From Phaseolus vulgaris (lineage: Eukaryota > Streptophyta > Magnoliopsida > Fabales > Fabaceae): DNA of 64,000 nucleotides. The notes below the pieces were generated by a model. It ran no database searches. It saw only the letters and a program-made list of their open reading frames with translations, and was not told where the DNA came from. Both the position numbers and the translations under genes were made by a program. Where the stretch lies: the NCBI RefSeq assembly GCF_000499845.2, contig NC_023758.2:29538525-29602524 (forward strand), given 5' to 3'. Numbering within the stretch: position 1 is the first letter of the stretch; each line of letters starts with the position of its first letter. Positions 24,796 through 35,709 of the stretch are shown piece after piece.

Positions 24796-25936
24796 TGTTA
24801 GAATATATGGCCTTAAACGAGAGGGGGGGTGAATTGTTTAAGAAGGATTTTTGAAAACTTTTAAGCTTAGAATGGAAATACTTCAGAAGAACCTTGATTG
24901 AGAATTCAGTTTTTCCAAAACAAACAGCAAAAAGCACAAAGCTGGAAAAACAATCGGTTGTTTTAACAAAACAATCGGTTGTTTATACCAGTTCCAAAAT
25001 ATCAAACGGAATAAAAGAGATAGGGATAGAGAAATTGTACACAGTTGTTTATACTGGTTCACTCCAATCCAGAGCTACATCCAGTCTTCTCAGAAACCCT
25101 GAGGATATCCACTAAGCAATCACCACTTGATCACTTACACCACAACCAAGAGAATGACCTTGAACACCTCAAGAAACACACTCTCCTTGGCCAACACTAA
25201 GATTGCTGATCTTGAACACCTCAAGAACACACAGCCAATCTCAGCAACACACACAAACGAATTGTTCAGCAGTTTACAAAGATTACACTTGTTACAGATG
25301 GAAATCTGAAATCAATACAAGTAAAATCCCTATTCAGCACCTTGATCAATCTCTCAACTCTTTAGCAATCTCAGAATACTTTGAAAAACTCTTCTTCTTA
25401 AAACTTTGTTTCAAGATTCTTAATATATCAAAACTGTTTTTCAGAATATATCTAAGAATATAGTTTGTTATCAAATCTTAACAAACTCTTAATTGCATTT
25501 AAAATAGATTGGTCAAAGCATTTAATGACTGGAGCGTATTCAGTTAAAGCATTTAAAGCTCAGTCAAAGAAAACAGTTTTTCTGTTATGGTTTTAAAACA
25601 AACAATCGATTGTTTCCTCGAATCAATCGGTTGTTTTGTTACTTAACAAAAACACCATTCAAAAAACAGTTTTCAAACTTTCTCAAAACACCTAAGTGTA
25701 AACAATCGGTTGTTTCGACAAAACAATCGGTTATTTCAACTTAGTTTGAAAATCATTTTGTTTTGTTAAAATTGAGATGCTAATTGCTTTGAGATTTAAT
25801 CTAAGTGTTGATTACAACATTGAACTACCCCAGAACAAGACTAAAGCCAGCACAACAGCAACAAGCAAAGCATAGGCTTCATCATCCTTCAAAGGATTTG
25901 GATTCTTCAAAACATTGAACTCCACTTGGTTCAACA
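24796..25936 (-). repeat. 3' LTR of copia A
   Basis: 1141 bp. Compared by eye with 30501-31640 I count about four substitutions and one indel, so the insertion is very recent. Palindrome pairs at about 24948-24986, 25599-25635 and 25699-25736. Confidence 0.96.
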
Positions 25937-26250
25937 ATCTCCCCCTATTTGATGAAGACAAATTCCTGGTGCTTGTGTTGTACTGATTAAATCTGAAGCA
26001 GTTCCTGCAGAGAAAGCATTCATACTATCCAAAGCTTCTTACAGCAGCAAGTTGGATTTCACTCATTAAGCATAATAAACAATCGGTTGTTTACACGAAA
26101 CAATCGGTTGTTTCTATCAGCAGCAGCAGAAAGCAATTTTAAATTCAGAGATTTAAACATTTATGCATATAAGACATAGATATACAAGAACCAATAATTC
26201 TCCCCCTATTTGTCTTCACAAATAGACTTTAACATGTATTAAAAACAGAT
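25937..26250 (-). other. Copia A 3' untranslated region
   Basis: Holds the polypurine tract next to the LTR and one palindrome pair at about 26078-26114. A second AT-rich CTCCCCCTATTTG (about 26200-26212) is an additional polypurine-like tract on the minus strand. Confidence 0.7.
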
Positions 26251-29200
26251 TTAAGAGAGATTATTAAGATCAAGAATACCTAACTCATTTCTCAAGAAGA
26301 AAAACCTCTCTTTTGGCAAAGGCTTTGTGAAGATGTCAGCTAGCTGCAGTTTGGTCTCCACAAACTTCACTTCACAGTTCCCATTTTGCACATGATCTCT
26401 GATGAAATGATGTCTTATTTCAATATGTTTGGTCCTTGAGTGCTGAATTTGATTTTTGGTAAGATTGATTGCACTTGTGTTATCACACATGAAGGGAACT
26501 TTGCTGATTTCTAAACCAAAATCTTCAAGTTGTTGCTTGAGCCATAGGATCTGTGCACAGCAGCTACCTACAGCTATATATTCTGCCTCAGCAGTAGAAA
26601 GAGCAACACATGCTTGCTTCTTGCTATGCCATGAGATTAGGCTTGAGCCAAGAAGGTGACAAGTGCCACTTGTGCTTTTTCTATCTAGCTTGCAACCTGC
26701 AAAATCAGAATCTGAATAGCCAATTAAATGTATTAGAGAGTGAGAAGGATACCATAGTCCTACCGAAGATGTTCCTTTGAGATATTTCAGAATCCTTTTT
26801 GCAGCTTTGAAGTGTTACTCCTTAGGATTTGCTTGATATCTTGCACATAGACACACCGCAAACATGATGTCTGGTCTACTTGTTGTGAGATAAAGCAATG
26901 ATCCAATCAAACCTCTGTATTTTGTTTGATCTATACTCTTTCCAGCAGCATCTGCATCCATATAGCAGCTTGATGGCATTTGAGTGTTTGCCTCTTTGCA
27001 ATTCTCCATGTCAAACTTTTTGAGAATTTCCTTGCAATACTTTGATTGGCTTAGGAAGATCCCATCCTTTGTTTGTTTAACCTCCAATCCAAGAAAGAAA
27101 GATAGTTCTCCCATCATAGACATTTCAAACTCACCTTTCATTGCAGCCACAAATTCTTCACACAATCTATCTTGTGTAGCACCAAAAATGATGTCATCAA
27201 CATAGATTTGCACACGAATAATTTCTGCATTAGACTTCTTGATGAAGAGAGTCTTGTCTACCATTCCTCTTTCATAACCATGAGATAGCAGAAAGTTGCT
27301 AAGCCTCTCATACCACTACCTTGGAGCTTGTTTCAGACCATACAAAGCTTTCTTCAACTTGAAGACATGATTAGGAAACTTGTGATCTTCAAAACCCGGT
27401 GGTTGATCTACATAGACTTCCTCATTGATGTAGCCATTCAAGAAGGCGCTCTTTACATCCATTTGGAAGAGTTTGAAGCCACTCATACAAGCAAAAGCCA
27501 GCAGCAGCCTCACAACCTCCAATCTAGCCACAGGAGCAAAGGTTTCACCATAGTCTATGCCCTCTTCTTGATTGTAGCCTTTGGCAACTAGCCTTGCTTT
27601 GTTTCTAGTGATCAATTCATCCTCATCTAGCTTGTTCCTGAAAACCCATTTTGAACCAATAACATTCATTTCATTAGTTTTAAGGACAAGAAACCATACC
27701 TCATTTCTTTCAAATTGATTTAGCTCTTCATGCATAGCCTCAACCCATTTCTCATCCTTGAGAGCTTCTTCAATTGACTTTGGTTCAATTTGAGAAACAA
27801 AAGTTGTGTGCCTGCAGAAGTTTGAGATGGAGCTACGTGTGGAGACACCTTCCTTTATCTACCCTATGATGTTATCCACTGACAGATCTCTAGGAATCCT
27901 CCACTCTTTGGGCAGCTCACTCTGTTGCAGAATTTCAATCGGTTGTTTCTGCGAATCAACCGGTTGTTTTTCTGCACTGATATCTAGCTTCTCTAAACTG
28001 ATGCTCTGTTCGTCTTCCTCAGCACTGATCTTTGGGTTCTCACTGATTCTGCGATCTACCTCATCAAAGACTACATGTACTGATTCTTCTACAATCATCA
28101 ATCTTTTGTTGTAGACTCTATATGCATGGCTTGTGAGAGAATAACCAATGAAAATGCCAAGGTCAGCTTTTTCATCAAACTTTCCCAAGCTTTCCTTTCC
28201 ATTGTTGAGAACAAAACAGCTACAACCAAAAACTTTGAGGTGACTGATGTTAGGCTTCCTTCCATTGAACAGCTCATATGGGGTTTTCTTCAAGATGGGC
28301 CTTATAAGCACCCTATTCATCACATAGCAAGAGGTGCTCACTGCATCTGCCCAAAAATACTTAGGAAGTGATGATTCACTAAGCATTGTCCTTGCAAGCT
28401 CTTCAAGAGATATGTTCTTCCTCTCTACAACTCCATTCTGCTGTGGTGTTCTTGGAGCAGAGAAATTGTGTAGGATTCCTAACTTCTCACAGAACTTTGC
28501 AAACTTCTCATTTTGGAATTCTCCTCCATGGTCACTTCTTATGGAGCCAATGTTGTTGTTCTTTGTGTTTTGAAGCCTTCTTGCTAGCTTTTTGAATGCA
28601 GCAAAGGCATCACTCTTTGATTCTAAGAACAAAGTCCAAGTGTACCTAGAGAAATCATCAACAATAACAAGAGCATAATAATTTTCACCAAGACTCATAG
28701 TTCTAGAGGGTCTAAAGAGATCCATGTGAAGGAGTTCAAGAGGTCTCAATGAAGAGACAAGATTTTTGGTTTTAAAAGAACTCTTCACTTGTTTCCCCTT
28801 TTGGCAAGCTTCACAAATGTGATCCCTCTCAAACTTGAGTTTTGGCAGCCCAATCACAAGATCTTTTGATATTAGCTTGTTCAAATGATTCATGTGAATA
28901 TGAGCAATTCTTCTATGCCAAAGCCAATATTCATCTTGCTTGGATAGAAGACATCCAATTGAACATGGTGTAGAGATATCTAGAAGATACACATTATTAA
29001 CTCTCTTACCTACCAACATTACCTCTTTGGAGTTGGGTAGACAGATTTCACATGTGTTTGTCTTGAACATTACTTGATATCCCTTGTCACATAGTTGGCT
29101 AATACTCAGAAGATTGTGCTTTAGGCCTTCAACAAAGAGCACATCATGAATCACCAAGATGCCTTCATCTCCTATGGATCCTCTTCCAAGTATTCTTCCT

Positions 29201-29336
29201 TTGTTGTTGTCTCCATAGGTGACATAACCCTCTTGCTTGAAGGATATTCTCAGGAACTTTGGTTTGTCCTCTGTCATATGCTTGGAGCATCCACTGTCCA
29301 AGTACCAAAGATGTTTTCTTTCCTCCAAGATGTCCT
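26251..29336 (-). pseudogene. Copia A pol: protease, integrase, RT, RNase H (three stops)
   Basis: One continuous frame from about 29334 to 26251. In order: protease (WYLDSGCSKHMTED), GAG-pre-integrase zinc region (LWHRRIAHIHMNH…CEACQKGK), integrase with the D, D, E residues (LLHMDLF, IRSDHGGEF, NGVVERKN), RT (SKWVFRNKLDEDELI, KARLVAKGYNQEEGIDY, YVDDIIFG with catalytic YVDD, LGLEVKQTKDGIFLSQSKYC), then RNase H (SRTKHIEIRHHFIRD, ADIFTKPLPKERF). Three nonsense codons interrupt it at 27859-27861, 27316-27318 and 26815-26817; the frame is otherwise kept. There is no ATG at its start, it lies in another frame than gag, and a stop lies just upstream (about 29335-29337). It would make the enzymes for reverse transcription and insertion if intact; as it stands it cannot. 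Confidence 0.93.
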
Positions 29337-29348
29337 ACAAAAACATTA

Positions 29349-30440
29349 TCAAGTACATAGGTTTGGTCCCCTTATGAATGTGGGTCCATTTGGTTTATGC
29401 TCATCAATACAGGCTTTATTTTTCTTGGGAATCCACTTCATAAGCCCTTTAGGAACAGCATGTTTTCTGATTTTACAGAATCGCACATAATGACCTCGTT
29501 TCATGCAATAGAAGCATGTAACAATCAGTTGTTTCGATGGTCCAATCGATTGTTTTTCTGGCATTTTCGAAAATGATTTTGAAAATCTATCTTGCTTGTT
29601 TTGTGGATTAAAACCCAATCCAGATTTTCCAAAAACACAATTTTGAGATGCTAGCACACTCTCAAAGTTAGATTGGCCTTTAGAAAGCTTATCCACTGTT
29701 TTAACAAGATAGTGGACCTTCTTTTCAAGATTTTCGCAATTTTCACAAATTAGAGTATCAAACTTGCAAGAGGAGTTTTTGTAAATAATTTCCAGATTTT
29801 CAAAATCCATTTTTGAGTTTTCTAAATCCTCTTCCAGTGCCATTACTCTGTTTTCAAGCCAGCTATTCTTTTCTTTCAACCGATTGTTCAAGAGAGCCAA
29901 TCGGTTGGCTTCTTCATGAGTTTCTTGAAAGGCTTGAAGCAATTGACCATAATTTTCAGAGTTTGAAGAGTTTGATGAACTTACACTACATGAGTCATCT
30001 TCCCTTCTGGCCATTAAGCAAAGATTGAGGCTTTTCTTGTTTTGCCTTTTCTTTCTTCTTGCTTGACTCTTTGTCATTGCTTCCTTTGGTTCATGAGCAG
30101 CTTTGAGTGTCTCCCACATTTCCTTAGCAGTTTTGCACTTTGATATTCTAAAAAATTCATTAGTTTCTAGTGCAGAAGCTATAATATTTTGGGCAGACTT
30201 ATCAAGCTGAGCCATCTTACATTCATCATCTGTCCATTTGGACAAAGGTTTTGTAAAGAAAGCATTTTCCTTTTTGAACTTTGGAATGTAAGGACCATTC
30301 TCAATTGAGTCCCAAATTCTTTGATCAATAGATTCAATAAAGATTTTCATTCTTGCTTCCCAAAACTTGTAATTCAATCCACAGAATAAAGTTGGTTTGT
30401 AGATTGAAGCACCCTCCTCAAAAGATAGTTTTCCAGCCAT
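29349..30440 (-). CDS. Copia A gag, internally shortened
   Basis: 363 residues, open from ATG to TGA. The N-terminus has the gag/UBN2-type start (FCGLNYKFWEARMKIFIES) and the SAKEMW-like segment (KTAKEMWETL). It then jumps directly to a basic stretch (SQARRKKRQNKK), skipping the rest of UBN2 and the first CCHC knuckle, both present in element B (36060-36680). A coiled coil follows (about 165-215, with ENRVMALEEDLENSKMDFE), then a C-terminal knuckle CFYCMKRGHYVRFC (CX2CX4HX4C). In related elements gag forms the particle that packages the RNA. Loss of the middle suggests a defective capsid. The gag ends 21 bp before pol in a different frame. Confidence 0.88.
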   Translation of the reverse strand: MAGKLSFEEGASIYKPTLFCGLNYKFWEARMKIFIESIDQRIWDSIENGPYIPKFKKENAFFTKPLSKWTDDECKMAQLDKSAQNIIASALETNEFFRISKCKTAKEMWETLKAAHEPKEAMTKSQARRKKRQNKKSLNLCLMARREDDSCSVSSSNSSNSENYGQLLQAFQETHEEANRLALLNNRLKEKNSWLENRVMALEEDLENSKMDFENLEIIYKNSSCKFDTLICENCENLEKKVHYLVKTVDKLSKGQSNFESVLASQNCVFGKSGLGFNPQNKQDRFSKSFSKMPEKQSIGPSKQLIVTCFYCMKRGHYVRFCKIRKHAVPKGLMKWIPKKNKACIDEHKPNGPTFIRGPNLCT

Positions 30441-30500
30441 AGAAAAAAGATTTTTGGATCAACTTGAATAACTTTCAAGAACCAAGCTCTTGATGCTAAT

Positions 30501-31640
30501 TGTTAGAATATATGGCCTTAAACGAGAGGGGGGTGAATTGTTTAAGAAGGATTTTTGAAAACTTTTAAGCTTAGAATGGAAATACTTCAGAAGAACCTTG
30601 ATTGAGAATTCAGTTTTTCCAAAACAAACAGCAAAAAGCACAAAGCTGGAAAAACAATCGGTTGTTTTAACGAAACAATCGGTTGTTTATACCAGTTCCA
30701 AAATATCAAACGGAATAAAAGAGATAGGGATAGAGAAATTGTACACAGTTGTTTATACTGGTTCACTCCAATCCAGAGCTACATCCAGTCTTCTCAGAAA
30801 CCCTGAGGATATCCACTAAGCAATCACCACTTGATCACTTACACCACAACCAAGAGAATGACCTTGAACACCTCAAGAAACACACTCTCCTTGGCCAACA
30901 CTAAGATTGCTGATCTTGAACACCTCAAGAACACACAGCCAATCTCAGCAACACACACAAACGAATTGTTCAGCAGTTTACAAAGATTACACTTGTTACA
31001 GATGGAAATCTGAAATCAATACAAGTAGAATCCCTATTCAGCACCTTGATCAATCTCTCAACTCTTTAGCAATCTCAGAATACTTTGAAAAACTCTTCTT
31101 CTTAAAACTTTGTTTCAAGATTCTTAATATATCAAAACTGTTTTTCAGAATATATCTAAGAATATAGTTTGTTATCAAATCTTAACAAACTCTTAATTGC
31201 ATTTAAAATAGATTGGTCAAAGCATTTAATGACTGGAGCGTATTCAGTTAAAGCATTTAAAGCTCAGTCAAAGAAAACAGTTTTTCTGTTATGGTTTTAA
31301 AACAAACAATCGATTGTTTCCTCGAATCAATCGGTTGTTTTGTTACTTAACAAAAACACCATTCAAAAAACAGTTTTCAAACTTTCTCAAAACACCTAAG
31401 TGTAAACAATCGGTTGTTTCGACAAAACAATCGGTTGTTTCAACTTAGTTTGAAAATCATTTTGCTTTGTTAAAATTGAGATGCTAATTGCTTTGAGATT
31501 TAATCTAAGTGTTGATTACAACATTGAACTACCCCAGAACAAGACTAAAGCCAGCACAACAGCAACAAGCAAAGCATAGGCTTCATCATCCTTCAAAGGA
31601 TTTGGATTCTTCAAAACATTGAACTCCACTTGGTTCAACA
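30501..31640 (-). repeat. 5' LTR of copia A
   Basis: 1140 bp, nearly identical to 24796-25936. Palindrome pairs at about 30651-30690, 31303-31340 and 31404-31442. Confidence 0.96.
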
Positions 31641-32145
31641 GGTATATGGTGCGGAGTGGAGTTTGTGCTGGGGTTACGAAATCATGGAGTCCTAGTTGAT
31701 GGGCATAGCAAGGGAGATGCATGGAATTGTTAATGATATAACAGAAAGTGCAACTTGGAGCAGCTTTTGTTGCAGAGGTTTTTGAGTCTAATGCAGGGCA
31801 TGTTATGCTGTTGGTTTTTGTGTTTTTTGGAATTTGAGGTTGGTGAATGACAGGATTACACCAAGGCGAGGTGCAATTAGAGTGTGATATGCTGCTGGTC
31901 GTGGATATGGTGCACTTATTTGGTTATTGAATTGGAAAGTACTATCTTGTTTGTTGTAATGTTGCTCTTTTTAGTTATTATGGTCTGCATGTTTAGCAGG
32001 TTCACGGTGTTATGAATAGGTTAGGTGAACTCATGATGCATTTCTCATTCTCTTCCTGTTTAGAGCACCTATTCAATGTATACGGGTTGGTACACCCCTG
32101 AAGTGTCCCATTTTTATATTTATTCATTCTTTGCTTATAAAAAAA

Positions 32146-32164
32146 AACAACTAATTTTTTTCAA
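32146..32164 (+). repeat. 19-bp target-site duplication, right copy
   Basis: AACAACTAATTTTTTTCAA, one mismatch to 24740-24758. Unit 1 sequence resumes after it (ATTTTATATAAA, as in unit 2 at 48387). Confidence 0.88.
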
Positions 32165-32460
32165 TTTTATATAAAAAAATTCTATTTGAAGAAGAAAAGT
32201 TGGCAACGACAATATCTAGAAACAAATTCTTATTATTATTGACAATCATTTATAAACATTCAGTTTATAAGAAAGAATATTGATTGAGTTTATAGTTATC
32301 TATTATAGTTTTACGATATATGTGTAAAAGACAATTTTAATTTTGTCATCCACACCATCCTTAATATTTTGGTGATCTTGGTAAACTTTACTGTGAATGG
32401 ATAAGTTGTAATATAGTGGATGCAAATAATTATATTTTATAGATTTCATACATTTTTTAT

Positions 32461-32539
32461 TTTTTTTATCAATAAAGAATTAATTAATTAAAATAAGACA
32501 TTTAAGGGGTGTCCCAATCCGTATATTTTATATGATAGT
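32461..32539 (-). mobile_element. LINE tail at the duplication junction
   Basis: TTTTTTTATCAATAAAGAAT, then AAGGGGTGTCCCAATCC: the family 3' end in reverse. The same tail closes unit 2 at 48755-48800. The junction between units follows at about 32540. Confidence 0.75.
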
Positions 32540-32730
32540 TACAAGATAGGGATGTGTTCAAGCTATTGTTAGTTGTTGATTTCACCTTGAGTTTTTGAAT
32601 ATATATTGTAATTTTCTTAATTGTAATTTTTTTTTTCTTTTTGAAGGGCTTTTTGTAAATAACCTTGTGTTCGGGTTGAGGTACCACAGATACTCTTTTA
32701 TTTATATATTTTTTCGCTGGTTAAAAAAAA

Positions 32731-34513
32731 TAAAATTAAAAGATATTTTATATGATTTTTTTCAGTCTCTTTAAGAATATAAATAACATGCTTTGGAAAT
32801 AATTTTTATAGTTTGATCTTGTGCTCACGTGACTTTCAAGTTAACTCTCCTACACTTGATTAATAAGATATTCATATTTTGACAACTTTATGGAGAAAAC
32901 CACTTATTAACTATTTTTACTAGTTAATAAAAAAAATCAATTTTTAAATACGCATTAATATTTAATATTATAATGAAAACAAGAGTATGTGTAGTGATTT
33001 TTTTAAGGAAATGTAAAAATGTAACTACTCTATACAAATATTTTGTTTAAAGAAATTTCTTTAGCATGTATGGAAGACGAAATTTTGACGTCCATAAAGA
33101 AAAAAATTAGAGTTATCCCAACCGGTATACAAAAGAGTTACAATAACAAATCAAGAATGCAACTAAAAACAACCCAAACAACATCAGGAGCAACATCATA
33201 ATATTACCTTCCTAGCACCTATCCTGGTAAATATAACCATAATTCAGAACCACCTACAACATACTAAACCTACTACTACACAAAACAGAATTGGCATAAA
33301 CTAGGCCTATGTTGCATAAGAACTAGCAGAAGAAGCTTAGAGATGCTCGCACAAATAATCACTTAGTTGCATAACATTGTAGGATTAACTTCATAAACTG
33401 CATAAAGCCAAACCTTGCACTTGCAACACCCTTTACTCCAAAACTACAACACCCTTTCTACAAGTCCAGTAACAGGAACAGTAGGCTGGGCAACTATTAT
33501 GCAGTATATTTATCATTCAAGATTAACTACATCATGCTACTACATGTTATAGCTTCCATAAGCACCCATAAATGGCTCTATCATGGCTTGTGCTGCATAA
33601 AACATTGGTAAAAACACACTGGATAGGCATTGCAGTTGAAACTGAAATTGGATTTAACATTGAGATAACCCTTTATGAATGTGCATCATGTAAAAATAGA
33701 ACCCAGAAAAAACACCAAAAACCAACAAATAAAAATTCTTTCCTGCATAATCCAGAAGACCTACTAAATGCAACAACCTTTCCTCTACATATTTGTTCAT
33801 TTTCATTCACCACGACCCCCTTTTGATCTTGGTAGTTGTCTGTGATTTACATAGTAACATCCCAAGATTATACACTCATTGATTCATTAGGAGTGTTCAC
33901 TCCTTTACAGTAGCAAAATTTGCACCTTCATTCCCTTTTATATGCTTCCACACCTTAGACATTATTCTTAATAGCACACTGTCCTATTATGCAGAGGCAG
34001 TTCAATCCTTCTACTCTCTTATTTCCTCAAGTTAAGCAGCATTTTTTTCCTTAATTCTCTTCACATCAGTTACTCTACTAACAAACCTATAAATAGTGTC
34101 CCTTATTTCTGTGCATTTGGAGTGAATTCCTATTCGTTAATCTCCCACGCAGACAGAAACCATCAATCCTTATACACTCCCAAAACTGTTAAAACTAAAA
34201 CCTATGACAAAGTTTTCCAAAGCTTCTTAAAAACAGCTTCAGAATTATGCAACAAAGAAGCACATCCTCAAATTTTGCATGGTTCTCACCTAATGTAACT
34301 GCCCCATGTATGCAGCCCTTTAAATGCAAATTTTTTCTTAAGTACTCCCTAAGACAAAGCCTCTACTCCATACAGAGCAAGTGCTACAACTTTGAGAATA
34401 TTGCACAATCTGGTACATCTACCACCACCGAGACTTTAAGCAAAGGTCAAACAACACCACATAAGAGAAGTTTTCTTTCATCAGATAATCTGTCGCTCCA
34501 TCTATTCATACAA
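32731..34513. other. Duplicated noncoding block of unit 2
   Basis: Pairs with 13672-14522 and 15491-16370. Frames such as 33572-33826 and 34247-34546 are not conserved between copies and show no motif. Confidence 0.55.
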
Positions 34514-34518
34514 GTTTT

Positions 34519-35648
34519 TGTTGAATCAAGTGTGTTCATGCTTTGAAGAATCCAAACCCTTTGACTTTGATGGAAGGCTGGATGTGTTTGATGTTGCTGA
34601 AGTGTATTAGAATAGGATCTGGGGTAGATTATCTGTGTTAATCCACTCTTGATTGAATCCAAAGCTTAAGCATTCTCAAACCTTTTTAATTGAAAGTGTT
34701 TTTCAAACTAAGTGAAAAACAACCTGTTGTTTTGTCGAAACAACCGATTGTTTTATATTTAGGTGTTTTGAGAAAGGTTGAAAATTGTTTTTTAATGTTT
34801 GACTTGCTGTCAAACCAAAACAACTGATTGATTCGAGCATTCAACCGATTGTTTGTTTTGGGACCATAACAGAAAACTGTTTTGTTCTTTGACTGAGCTT
34901 TAAATGATTTTATAACTGAATACGCTCCAGATTTAAATGTTTTGACCAGTCTTTGAAAACAATAAATAGTTTGTTAAGCTTTTGTAACAAACAACTAAGA
35001 TTAAATCATAGAAAAACATATTTGAGTTTTTCACTGATTTTGCTTTTGAAGAGTTGAAGATTTCTTTGAGATTGCTTTGATCAAGAGAGAGTGGAATAGG
35101 ATTTTCATCTTGTATTGATTTCAGATCATTCTGTAACAAGTGTAATCCTTTTGTACTTTGTGTAAACTCTTTTGTGTAAGGTTGATAAGTGTTGTGTGTT
35201 CTTGAGGTTGTCAAGATCAGCATTCTTGGTGGTGTATGTGCTGAGCCAAAGGAAGTGTGTGTCTTGAGGGGATCAAGGTCACTTCTTTGGTGGTGTGTGT
35301 AAGTAATCTAGGTTTGATTGCTTAGCGGATTCCCCCAGTGGTTTCTGGGAAGACTGGATGTAGCTCTTGGTTTAAGAGTGAACCAGTATAAACTGTGTGT
35401 GCAATCTCTCTATCCCTTGAACTCTTTAATTTTAGTTTATATTTGTTAACTGGTATAAACAACCGATTGTTTCTGCGAAACAACCGATTTTTTTTCTAGT
35501 GCTGTGCTAAATTGCTTTGTGTTTTTGGCAAACTAAATTCTGAATCAAGTTTTCTCAAAGGAATTTCATTCTAGACTAAAAAGTTTGTGAAAACCCTCTT
35601 TAAACCATTCACCCCCCTGGCTCTAGTTTAAAGCCATACATTCTAACA
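34519..35648 (+). repeat. 5' LTR of copia B
   Basis: 1130 bp. By eye it differs from the 3' LTR at roughly 3% of positions, so B is older than A. Palindrome pairs at about 34724-34762, 34820-34853 and 35456-35492. Confidence 0.95.
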
Positions 35649-35709
35649 ATTGGCATCAAGAGCTTGGTTCTTGAAATTTATTCAAGCGTGATTCTAAAAC
35701 TGTTTTTAC

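Larger units (their letters stand above)
24796..31640 (-). mobile_element. Sirevirus-like Ty1/copia element A, complete with both LTRs
   Basis: 6845 bp, minus strand. LTRs 30501-31640 (5') and 24796-25936 (3') start TGTT and end AACA. Flanking 5-bp target duplication GGTAT (24791-24795 and 31641-31645). The primer-binding region next to the 5' LTR reads, on the minus strand, ATTAGCATCAAGAGCTTGG. The polypurine tract AAATAGGGGGAGAT (minus) abuts the 3' LTR at 25937-25950. The order gag, protease, integrase, RT, RNase H marks Ty1/copia. It carries no aORF. It sits inside a LINE insertion in duplication unit 1. Confidence 0.97.
24759..32145 (+). mobile_element. 5'-truncated LINE insertion hosting copia element A
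   Basis: The insertion is bounded by a 19-bp target duplication. Its 3' end reads TACACCCCTGAAGTGTCCC, then TTTATTCATTCTTTGC and TTATAAAAAAAA, the family LINE tail. Only 24759-24795 and 31641-32145 are LINE; the middle is copia A. No ORF2 motif remains, so only 3' UTR was inserted. Confidence 0.82.
13481..32539. repeat. Segmental duplication, unit 1
   Basis: From about 13481 this aligns in order with unit 2 (32540-48800): LINE tail, AT-rich spacer, LINE-3'UTR-like block (14030-16370), minus LINE ORF2 (16375-20034), glucosyltransferase gene, + LINE fragment (to 24284) and a minus LINE tail (32461-32497). Unit-1-only material: an LTR at 14523-15490, an Athila-like LTR at 20035-20700 and the LINE plus copia A insertion at 24759-32145. 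The inner boundary falls in LINE tail sequence. Confidence 0.88.
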
